DNA of 40,149 nt from Ignavibacteriales bacterium (GTDB lineage Bacteria; Bacteroidota; Ignavibacteria; UBA10030), in NCBI GenBank assembly GCA_026390595.1, contig JAPLFQ010000028.1, positions 1 to 40,149 on the forward strand. The letters run 5' to 3'. Shown piece after piece: positions 33,166 to 40,149 of the stretch (the stretch's first letter is position 1; each line of letters begins with the position of its first letter). A program made the translations under genes and the position numbers. The notes under the pieces are model-generated. The model saw only the letters and a program-made list of their open reading frames with translations, was not told the DNA's origin and did no database searches.

Positions 33166-33783
33166 ATGGTTCTCTCTATTCGCCGGCGGATCACCGATGA
33201 GATGTCCGGCGCAGCACTCCCCTTCGTAGCATTCTGCATCGCTCTCAACCTCAGCGCTGGTCAGATCACCGCTGCACTCAAGATTCCTCTCTATCTCGAC
33301 TCCATCGGCACAGTGCTCGTTGCCGTTCTGGTGGGACCCTGGGCGGCCGTCATCTGCGGAAGCGCCGCGAACCTCCTCGCTGCGGCTTTTGGAAACCCAT
33401 CGATGATGTTCTTCATTCCTGTGGTCGCCGTGATCGGAGCATTCACGGGATTTCTTGCCAGGCGCGAGTGGTTCAGAACATGGTATCTTGTAGCGCTGGG
33501 GGGCTTGCTGCAGGGGATTCTCGCGGCGATCGTTTCGGCTCCCATTTCGGCCTACCTCTTTTCCGGAGTGATGATGGCGGGAACAGACTTCGTTGTCCTG
33601 TATTTTCGCTCGGTCGGCAATACTCTGCTCAACAGCGTGTTGTACCAAGGGTTAACATCTGATCCTGCCGACAAGCTTGTCACTTACCTTATCGTGTTCT
33701 TTCTGACAAAGAATCTCCCCCAGCGGCTCGTCAGCAGGCTCCGTGGCGCATCCAACCTCAGGGTTCCGGACAAAACGACGTGA
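33166..33783 (+). CDS. ECF transporter S component (substrate unknown)
   Basis: From the ATG at 33166 (AGGA upstream), 205 residues with about five to six transmembrane helices. Features of the S-component fold include 'FVAFCIALNLSAGQITAALK', 'IPLYLDSIGTVLVAVLVGPW', 'AAVICGSAANLLAAAFGNP' and 'GNTLLNSVLYQG'. Its place at the head of a complete T-A-A set supports this strongly. S components bind vitamins, queuosine precursors or metal ions. I cannot identify the ligand here, and no riboswitch is visible in the short gap after the pdh terminator. The next gene overlaps its stop by four bases. Confidence 0.82.
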   Translation: MVLSIRRRITDEMSGAALPFVAFCIALNLSAGQITAALKIPLYLDSIGTVLVAVLVGPWAAVICGSAANLLAAAFGNPSMMFFIPVVAVIGAFTGFLARREWFRTWYLVALGGLLQGILAAIVSAPISAYLFSGVMMAGTDFVVLYFRSVGNTLLNSVLYQGLTSDPADKLVTYLIVFFLTKNLPQRLVSRLRGASNLRVPDKTT

Positions 33784-34538
33784 GTACTGAACGACTCCTC
33801 TCACGAAAACTCGCTTTCGTTCTGCTGCTGTGGGTGTGTGCGTTCACACTTCCCTGGGCTGTCCAGGCTTCACTCTGCCTTGTGCTCATCATCGCACGGT
33901 ACGCGATTCCGGTTCTTCGTCCCGCCTCATTGCGTGCGGCGAGAGCATTCTCCAGGTTTATACTCTACAGCGTCGTCGTCGCGTCACTGGTCATCGTGCT
34001 GAACGCTGTCCTGATCAAGGAAGGGACAGTGCTGACAACCACCTTCGGAATTCCGATTCATCAGGAAGGGATGCTCTTTGGTGCGCGGACCGCGTCGAGG
34101 CTCCTTCTTCTCTCATTTTCCATTTTGCTGTTCTTCACCTCCACGCCGATTCCAGATTTCACCCGTTATCTGCAGCACAAGGGCCTGCCGCCATCTCTCG
34201 TGCTTGTGCTTCTGCTGACGCTGCATTTCCTTGACCAGGTACCAGCGAGAATTCATCAAATCTTTCTCGCTCAACAGGCACGGGGCGCCCCCGTTGATTC
34301 AGGTATTGTCTCACGCACGAAATCGCTGTTTTCGATCCTCTCCCCTCTGGTGCTTTCGTCCATCGTGGAAAGCGTCGAACGAGGAACCGCTCTCGAGCTT
34401 CGTGGATTCCTTCAAAGACCACCATCGACACAGAGACGCGAGTTGGACCAATCTCACAAGGACTGGTCTACGCTGCTGCTCATTGCTGTCAGTGGTATCA
34501 TACTCGTTTACCGGATGGTGCAATGGCTGATCGGATAA
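33780..34538 (+). CDS. ecfT: ECF transporter transmembrane component EcfT
   Basis: A 252-residue membrane scaffold that links the S component to the two ATPases. The GTG at 33780 overlaps the stop of the S component by four bases. There are four or five N-terminal helices, then the cytoplasmic coupling region with the ECF signature 'QQARGAP' (~168-174) and a second ARG-like site, 'LELRGF'. These are the elements that contact EcfA subunits in the family. A last helix (SGIILVYRMVQWLIG) ends the protein. It overlaps the first ATPase gene by 16 bases. Confidence 0.88.
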   Translation: MSTERLLSRKLAFVLLLWVCAFTLPWAVQASLCLVLIIARYAIPVLRPASLRAARAFSRFILYSVVVASLVIVLNAVLIKEGTVLTTTFGIPIHQEGMLFGARTASRLLLLSFSILLFFTSTPIPDFTRYLQHKGLPPSLVLVLLLTLHFLDQVPARIHQIFLAQQARGAPVDSGIVSRTKSLFSILSPLVLSSIVESVERGTALELRGFLQRPPSTQRRELDQSHKDWSTLLLIAVSGIILVYRMVQWLIG

Positions 34539-35356
34539 CACTGACGTCTTTCTCCCTCCGGTACTCCGAAGCCGCCGCGGAAGTGCTGTCATCGATATCG
34601 CTCGATGTTACCGGCGGAACGTGCTGCGCGATTCTGGGGCCGACAGGTGCGGGCAAATCATCGCTCCAACAGTGCCTCGCAGGCACGATGCGCCGTCATC
34701 ACCCGGAGTGCGTTTCATCCGGCAGCATACAGATAGGCGACAGTTCCTTCGCCGGGCTTCCAAGCAACATCCTCTTCCCGACTGTCGGCCTCGTTTTGCA
34801 GGATCCCCACGTGCAGATTTCCGGTGTCCGCGATACCGTGCTCGACGAAGTTCTCTTCACGCTCGAAAATACCGGACAGGTCCCCGATGACCCCGAAGCC
34901 GAGCTCTTGCCTCTGCTCAGGAACCTCGGGATAGATCACCTGGCGACGCGAAAACCCACCAGTCTTTCGGGCGGCGAAACCCAACGAGTGGCTCTTGCCA
35001 CCATCCTGGTCGCCAAACCGCGTGTTCTTCTCCTTGACGAGCCAACAACGGCCCTCGATCTGGCCGCACAGGACAAATTGCGCGGCATTCTCAAATCCAT
35101 GAAAGTGACAACAACGATTGTTCTGGCGGACACACAACTGGACTTCGCGCTTGGCATCTGCGATCAGATCGTCGTCCTCGACCGCGGCAGAATAGTGTTC
35201 GACGGCACCCCCGGAGCATTCATGGGAAGGCTGGAGGAATTCCAGGACGCTATTCCGCTCGAGAACTGGATTCCTTTGAAGCAGAAGATTCTGAAGCTCA
35301 CGGACGACCGCTCCCGAAATGGTGCGCGCATCGCAGAAACACTGGGCCTCCTATGA
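34523..35356 (+). CDS. ecfA1: ECF ATPase A1: canonical LSGGE signature, H-switch histidine missing
   Basis: A 277-residue ABC ATPase. Walker A GPTGAGKSS is at 39-47, the Q-loop Gln at 93 (LQDPHVQISG), the signature LSGGE at 148-152 and Walker B 'RVLLLDEP' at 167-174. The switch region reads TIVLADTQLD (~198-207), where relatives have THD or SHD; the histidine that activates hydrolysis appears to be replaced. The partner ATPase keeps its histidine but has lost its signature. The ATG at 34523 lies inside the end of ecfT. ATP hydrolysis by the A1/A2 dimer drives import through EcfT and the S component. Confidence 0.9.
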   Translation: MADRITLTSFSLRYSEAAAEVLSSISLDVTGGTCCAILGPTGAGKSSLQQCLAGTMRRHHPECVSSGSIQIGDSSFAGLPSNILFPTVGLVLQDPHVQISGVRDTVLDEVLFTLENTGQVPDDPEAELLPLLRNLGIDHLATRKPTSLSGGETQRVALATILVAKPRVLLLDEPTTALDLAAQDKLRGILKSMKVTTTIVLADTQLDFALGICDQIVVLDRGRIVFDGTPGAFMGRLEEFQDAIPLENWIPLKQKILKLTDDRSRNGARIAETLGLL

Positions 35357-36096
35357 GCATTGGATTCCGAAACGTGGATTTTGCTTACGATGAGAAAAGT
35401 CCTATTCTCCAAGACCTCTCGTTTTCTGTTGACGACGGGAGTTTTCTTCTCGTCATCGGGCAGAATGGTGTCGGCAAGAGTACGCTCCTCAAGTTACTCA
35501 ACGGTATCCTGAAACCCACAAGCGGGACAGTACTTGTCAACGGCCTTGCAACCGCGACTGAGCCGACGTCACGACTCGCGAAGGAGATCTGCGTTACCTT
35601 CCAGAATCCGGCCGACCAGATATTCTCTTCAACGATACGAGCTGAGGTCGAGTTTGGTCCAAAAAGCCTGCATCGACCGAACGTCAGTCAGCTGGTGACT
35701 GAGGCGCTCTCACTGTGCTGCCTCGACAAACTCTCCTCACATCACCCTTACGATCTGCCTGCGGCTGAGCGAAAACTCCTCACCATTGCGAGCGCAGTTG
35801 CGTCGGGATCTCCCTTCCTGGCCTTCGACGAACCAAGCGCGGGTCTTTCACAACTCGAGCGATCGGTGCTTGTACGCCTGCTGGCCCATCTGAAGCAGAC
35901 TGACCGAGGGCTTATCGTCGTCTCGCACGATCTGGGCCTGCTGCTGCCATTTGCCACGAGAGTCCTGATTCTTGCAAAAGGCACGATGGTGTACTTCGGC
36001 GACACGAAGGAGGTATTCGAACGCAAGGAGCTTTTGCGAAAAGCCGGATTGCAGCTTCCGCTTGCTCATCGTCTCGGTTCAATTCTCGAAATGTAG
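35353..36096 (+). CDS. ecfA2: ECF ATPase A2: H-switch present, LSGGQ signature degenerate
   Basis: A 247-residue ABC ATPase. Walker A GQNGVGKST is at 36-44, the Q-loop in FQNPADQIF (~83-91) and Walker B 'FLAFDEP' at 155-161. The switch histidine is present in VVSHD (189-193). The signature position reads DLPAAER (134-140), not LSGGQ, so the protein can form a normal site only with the signature of A1. Its start overlaps the A1 stop by four bases (ATGA). It ends 15 bases from the convergent mltD stop. Confidence 0.9.
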   Translation: MSIGFRNVDFAYDEKSPILQDLSFSVDDGSFLLVIGQNGVGKSTLLKLLNGILKPTSGTVLVNGLATATEPTSRLAKEICVTFQNPADQIFSSTIRAEVEFGPKSLHRPNVSQLVTEALSLCCLDKLSSHHPYDLPAAERKLLTIASAVASGSPFLAFDEPSAGLSQLERSVLVRLLAHLKQTDRGLIVVSHDLGLLLPFATRVLILAKGTMVYFGDTKEVFERKELLRKAGLQLPLAHRLGSILEM

Positions 36097-36111
36097 TGCT
36101 GAAGTGCGTTC

Positions 36112-38565
36112 TTAGCGGCGGGGAGCTGTATTCGATGCTCCAGTAGCTCCCGGGATCTTGAGGACCTGGTTCGCTTTGATCTTTGTAGAACGAAGATTGT
36201 TGTACTGCTTCAATTCCTTGATGCTTGTGCCAAACTGTCTCGCGATCTCGGAAAGGGTCTCTCCTTTCCTGACCTTGTGAGTCTGTTCAATCGATTTGTC
36301 CTTCGCGGCGACCTGCTGTTTCGGGACGAGCTGCAGTTTTGATCCGGCGGGCGGTTTCGATTCTGGCTTGGACTTGGTTGCCGACTTTGATTTCACTTCC
36401 ACTTTCGGAGCTGACACTGGAGTCTCGATAATCTTCGCACGTTCCTCCGGCTCACCGAAAATGTCGAGCAATTGGCCCGCCTGGATCTTGTCCATCTTCA
36501 ATCCATTCCACGTTTTCAAGTCCGCCACGCTCACCCCGTGCTCCTTGGCGATCGTCACCAACGCATCCCCGGCCTTGACTGTATATTGAACCCATCCCCG
36601 ATCCGAGTCCCTTTCGCTGGCAGCGCCTTCCGAAGCCGTTGCGTTGCCGTTGCTCCCAACTTCCTTTCGCAGCAATTCCTGCTTCTGCGAGAACGTCATG
36701 CCATCGATGTTCTTGAGCTGGTTAGCTTTCGACGCATCCACCCAGATCGTGAGTTCTTCGCCTGCGCGGAGATAACTGCCATAGCTGATATCGTTCCAAT
36801 TACGGATATCGCTTGCCCGGACGCCGTACCATTCGGCGAGATGACCCATCGTGTCACCGCGTTTAACCTTGTAACTCAGCTGCGTTTTGCCCTGAGGCGC
36901 TGTCACAGAGCGCTTTGAAGGCTTGGATGGTTTTCCGGCTTGCGGTTGTTTTGCCGCTGCGGCAAGGGCGGCCTGTGACCCTTTGCCAAACGTCACCCTG
37001 TCAATTTTCTTGTCGTACTCAAATGGCACTTTCTCTGCGATTTCAATATCCGCCGCAGACATCGGTATCCAAAGTGTTGTTCCGACCTTCAGAGGCCGCG
37101 TCGACTTGATACCGTTGATCTCTCTAAGAGCTGCCGCACTGACTTTGTATTTGGCTGCAATTTTGGCAAGGCTGGTCTGTGTCTTTGCCACTTTGTGAGT
37201 CATCCATTGTTTTTTCTCTTCGGATGACAACCGAGCGTAATTCGCTTCAAAAGCCGATTTCTTTCCAAGCGGTATCCTGAACCGATAGCCCGTGACCCCC
37301 GCAGGCGTATGCATGCGAAGCAGTTCCGGATTGAGTTCCCGTAACGTCTCAACGTCTGTCTCCGCACACTGCCCAAGAACTCTGAAGTCGATACAATCGT
37401 CCACCAGGACGACATCGTAAAGCAGAGGGTCCGCCGGCTTCACTTCAAACCGGTATTTCTCCGGTTCCATGGCGATGCGTGCAACAGCGATGTACTGGGG
37501 AACATAGTTTCTCGTCTGCCTGGGAAGGTACTTCCTCATGTCCCAGAAGTCGAGCTGGCCACTCCGCCGTATCCCCCGATACACCCTTCCCGCTCCCGCG
37601 TTGTAGGATGCGAGGACGAGGTTCCAATCACCGAGATCCCTGTAGAGATCCTTCATATGCCGCGCAGCGGCGCGGGTGGATTTCTCAAAATCCCTGCGTT
37701 CGTCATACCAAAACGACACCCGGAGCCCATATAGACTTCCCGTGGCCTTCATGAATTGCCACAATCCAACCGCTCTCGCCCATGATTGGGCGTCGGCCCT
37801 GAGACCGCTTTCGGCCATTGAAAGGTAGATCAGCTCCTGCGGGACCCCTTCGTCTTGAAATATCTTCTTCATCGTCGGAAAGTATTTGCCGGACAGGTAC
37901 AGCCAGCGTTCCATATGTTCTCTGCCACGGTTCATGAAGAAGCTAATTGCGCGTTCAACAAACTCATTATACGGCAAGGGAACAGCCGTACCGACAATCT
38001 CGTTCTTGGGAATCTCAACGTGAGGAACACCGTTCTTTTCTATCGCCGAATTGAGCCATTCATGCAGAGCAGAGACAGAAGCTTCCCGTCCCGGCATCGG
38101 GTGGGTATTGATGTACTTCTGATAATCTTCAATGACGCTCCCGCTCAAATCGAGATAGTCTTTGTTTGTCTCGATGTCATTGTGATAGGTCAGTTCGTTC
38201 AGAATGTTGATTGCGGCTTCAAACTCGTCAACAATGAGCGTCGAATCAGCCGCCTCCTGCGAACCCAACGCGGCCACATAATGCTGACGCGCAAGCTCGA
38301 GCTGGCGTGACACAAACGCCGACTCAGTTTCAAGCGTGTCGACCTCACTATTGCCAGTCACCAATTGAGTGTCAGTTGCTGCTGAAACCAGAGTTGAAGG
38401 TTGAACTACAGGGGAATTTCCAAAGGAGGGAATTGAATCTGCCGGAGTACCCGACTCCTTCACGATCTTCTCAATGCGGGCCAAGACTGCCTCTTCCCTC
38501 GTGGAACGCGAGGAAGAGCAACTCAATACCAGGAAACCCAGAACGCATAGTGCTAATCGCTTCAT
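36112..38565 (-). CDS. mltD: MltD-like membrane-bound lytic murein transglycosylase with four LysM domains
   Basis: The ATG at 38565 (GGAG upstream) gives 817 residues; an upstream frame start at 38655 is less likely because it would hide the lipoprotein signal (lipobox VLSC, Cys16). The SLT domain lies at ~225-380 with the catalytic Glu252 in 'YLSMAESGL', then '[15 protein letters not shown]' and '[10 protein letters not shown]'. Four LysM peptidoglycan-binding domains follow at about 480-520, 570-620, 670-720 and 765-810, joined by Lys/Ser/Pro-rich linkers. The enzyme cuts glycan strands to 1,6-anhydro-muropeptides during wall growth or remodelling. It is convergent with the ECF genes and 111 bases upstream of the carboxyltransferase stop on the same strand. 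Confidence 0.93.
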   Translation of the reverse strand: MKRLALCVLGFLVLSCSSSRSTREEAVLARIEKIVKESGTPADSIPSFGNSPVVQPSTLVSAATDTQLVTGNSEVDTLETESAFVSRQLELARQHYVAALGSQEAADSTLIVDEFEAAINILNELTYHNDIETNKDYLDLSGSVIEDYQKYINTHPMPGREASVSALHEWLNSAIEKNGVPHVEIPKNEIVGTAVPLPYNEFVERAISFFMNRGREHMERWLYLSGKYFPTMKKIFQDEGVPQELIYLSMAESGLRADAQSWARAVGLWQFMKATGSLYGLRVSFWYDERRDFEKSTRAAARHMKDLYRDLGDWNLVLASYNAGAGRVYRGIRRSGQLDFWDMRKYLPRQTRNYVPQYIAVARIAMEPEKYRFEVKPADPLLYDVVLVDDCIDFRVLGQCAETDVETLRELNPELLRMHTPAGVTGYRFRIPLGKKSAFEANYARLSSEEKKQWMTHKVAKTQTSLAKIAAKYKVSAAALREINGIKSTRPLKVGTTLWIPMSAADIEIAEKVPFEYDKKIDRVTFGKGSQAALAAAAKQPQAGKPSKPSKRSVTAPQGKTQLSYKVKRGDTMGHLAEWYGVRASDIRNWNDISYGSYLRAGEELTIWVDASKANQLKNIDGMTFSQKQELLRKEVGSNGNATASEGAASERDSDRGWVQYTVKAGDALVTIAKEHGVSVADLKTWNGLKMDKIQAGQLLDIFGEPEERAKIIETPVSAPKVEVKSKSATKSKPESKPPAGSKLQLVPKQQVAAKDKSIEQTHKVRKGETLSEIARQFGTSIKELKQYNNLRSTKIKANQVLKIPGATGASNTAPRR

Positions 38566-38676
38566 CAGCTCCGTAGTTAAAGTGAAATGATAACGAACCT
38601 TTCCAAGATAGCACAATATCAACACAAAATCAACGGCCTGGGTGGACTCGCCCAATAAATCCGGACGCGGTGGGAG

Positions 38677-40149
38677 TCAAAGCGGAATGTTGCCATGTTT
38701 CTTTTTCGGATTGGAGTCGACCTTGTTCTCCAGAAATCTGAGCGCCTTGATAAGTTTCGGCCGGGTCTCGCTCGGCACAATGACTTCGTCGATGAACCCC
38801 CGCTCCGCAGCGATGTACGGATTCGCAAGCTTTTCCCGATACTCGTTTACTTTTTGCTCAGTCGCCTGCTCTTTGTCAGCTGCTTGCTCGATCTCCTTGC
38901 GGAAGATGATCTCGACAGCTCCCTTGGGACCCATGACGGCTATCTCAGCGGTCGGCCACGCAAGGTTGACGTCACCACGAATGTGTTTGGAGTTCATCAC
39001 ATCGTACGCACCTCCGTACGCTTTTCTGGTGATGACGGTCAACTTCGGAACCGTGGCCTCACAGAATGCATAGAGGAGCTTCGCCCCGTTCTTGATTATC
39101 CCTCGCCATTCCTGGTCAGTTCCGGGGAGAAACCCTGGAACGTCTTCGAAAACAACAAGTGGTATGTTGAAGGCGTCGCAAAACCTTACAAACCGGGCCC
39201 CTTTCACCGAGGCATCGATATCCAGAACTCCCGCCAGCACGGAGGGCTGATTTGCCACGACTCCAACAGACATTCCTCCAAGTCGACCAAAACCCACGAT
39301 CAGGTTTCGCGCATAGAACTCCTGGACTTCGAAAAAGACGCCGCTGTCCACAATCTTGTTGATAACTTCTTTCATATCGTACGGTTTGTTCGGATTCTCT
39401 GGCACGAGTGTGTCGAGCACGTCGTCCATGCGTTCTGGATCATCTGTGGAAGTGATACGAGGCGGATCTTCCAGGTTGTTAAGCGGAATATAACCAAGCA
39501 AACGCCGGATGGACTGAAGACACTCCACTTCATTCTCGCAGGCAAAGTGGGCCACTCCGCTTTTTGTCGCGTGCGTCATCGCTCCGCCCAGTTCTTCGAA
39601 CGTCACATCTTCGTGTGTGACCGTCTTGACCACATTGGGGCCCGTCACAAACATGTAGCTCGTGTTCTTTACCATGAACACAAAATCGGTGATCGCCGGC
39701 GAATAGACTGCTCCCCCCGCACATGGGCCGAGAACTGCTGAAATCTGTGGAACGACTCCGGATGCAAGCGTATTGCGAAGGAAGATGTCCGCATATCCTC
39801 CAAGACTCACCACTCCTTCCTGGATACGTGCACCCCCCGAGTCATTGAGGCCGATGACAGGCACTCCAAGCTTGAGTGCCATGTCCATAATCTTGCAGAT
39901 TTTCTGGGCGTGGGTTTCCGACAACGACCCGCCGAATACTGTGAAATCCTGACTGAAGAGCAGCACCGGGCGCCCGTCGATCGTCCCATGGCCAGTCACA
40001 ACACCATCTCCAAGGTACTTCTGCTTTTCAATACCAAAATCCGTCGAACGGTGCTGCACGAACATCCCGATCTCCTCAAAACTCCCCTTGTCAAGAAGGA
40101 TGTCGATGCGCTCACGAGCGGTCAGCTTCCCTTTCTTGTGTTGCTCCTC
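38677..40149 (-). CDS. pccB: Acyl-CoA carboxylase carboxyltransferase (propionyl-CoA type), 5' end beyond the window
   Basis: The open frame reaches the right edge: 490 residues are seen, beginning '[20 protein letters not shown]', which lacks only about 20 residues of a usual ~515-residue protein. Both crotonase-fold halves are present: '[12 protein letters not shown]', '[12 protein letters not shown]' (oxyanion hole) in the first, and '[10 protein letters not shown]', '[11 protein letters not shown]', '[14 protein letters not shown]' in the second. The enzyme transfers CO2 from biotin to propionyl- or acetyl-CoA. The same sequence family includes the alpha subunit of methylmalonyl-CoA decarboxylase (MmdA). 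With no biotin carboxylase or Na+-pump gene in the window the two cannot be told apart, so the symbol is provisional. Confidence 0.88.
   Translation of the reverse strand, partial: EEQHKKGKLTARERIDILLDKGSFEEIGMFVQHRSTDFGIEKQKYLGDGVVTGHGTIDGRPVLLFSQDFTVFGGSLSETHAQKICKIMDMALKLGVPVIGLNDSGGARIQEGVVSLGGYADIFLRNTLASGVVPQISAVLGPCAGGAVYSPAITDFVFMVKNTSYMFVTGPNVVKTVTHEDVTFEELGGAMTHATKSGVAHFACENEVECLQSIRRLLGYIPLNNLEDPPRITSTDDPERMDDVLDTLVPENPNKPYDMKEVINKIVDSGVFFEVQEFYARNLIVGFGRLGGMSVGVVANQPSVLAGVLDIDASVKGARFVRFCDAFNIPLVVFEDVPGFLPGTDQEWRGIIKNGAKLLYAFCEATVPKLTVITRKAYGGAYDVMNSKHIRGDVNLAWPTAEIAVMGPKGAVEIIFRKEIEQAADKEQATEQKVNEYREKLANPYIAAERGFIDEVIVPSETRPKLIKALRFLENKVDSNPKKKHGNIPL

Overview
The window is bacterial chromosome, probably from the Ignavibacteria/Chlorobi side of the Bacteroidota or a neighbouring phylum of the same superphylum. 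The evidence is: secreted proteins ending in type IX secretion (T9SS) sorting domains of the NYPNPFNPxT type; DUF4249 lipoproteins paired with a TonB-dependent receptor; a promoter of the Bacteroidota -33/-7 form (TTTG-N19-TATATTTG) before the pyruvate dehydrogenase genes; and dispersed intergenic repeats. No phylogenetic marker was compared, so this placement is an inference.

Layout. 1-8562 (all minus strand): two small secreted proteins, an N-succinylamino-acid racemase/OSBS-type enolase overlapping a GNAT acyltransferase gene, and a 1257-residue surface protein with two cohesin-like domains, nine fibronectin-III-like repeats and a T9SS tail. 8912-17081 (plus): two paralogous DUF4249 lipoproteins separated by a MITE-like palindromic repeat, a TonB-dependent receptor translationally coupled to the second, a lipoprotein flanked by A-rich dispersed repeats, and a YCF48-like beta-propeller with a T9SS tail. 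17082-19310: a small accessory zone around tRNA-Asp. It holds two truncated copies of the tRNA 5' end upstream, a GIY-YIG nuclease gene whose C-terminus is encoded by a split copy of the tRNA 3' half, a REP-associated tyrosine transposase (RAYT), several REP-like palindromes (one inside the RAYT gene) and four terminators with similar left flanks. 19345-26047: a serine hydrolase, an acetate/succinate-type transporter, a stand-alone cohesin-like protein, an acyl-ACP/CoA synthetase gene broken near its N-terminus, and an OPT transporter. 26345-29643: an archaeal-type gatE-gatD pair. 29759-33147: promoter, pdhA, pdhB, pdhC and a terminator. 33166-36096: a complete four-gene ECF vitamin/metal importer with complementary defects in its two ATPases. 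36112-40149 (minus): an MltD-like LysM lytic transglycosylase and the 3' part of a propionyl-CoA-carboxylase-type carboxyltransferase.

How the genes work together. The DUF4249/TonB genes look like an outer-membrane uptake or surface complex. The T9SS-tagged and cohesin-like proteins are surface or secreted products. GatDE would make Gln-tRNA(Gln) from Glu-tRNA(Gln). The pdh genes convert pyruvate to acetyl-CoA, but E3 is not in the window. The NSAR/GNAT pair fits the known succinylation route that turns D-amino acids into L-amino acids.

The most unusual material is the tRNA-Asp/GIY-YIG/RAYT zone. It looks like a small mobile or self-duplicating module that reuses tRNA ends, and I know of no standard name for it. 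The bacterial GatDE pair is the second most notable item.
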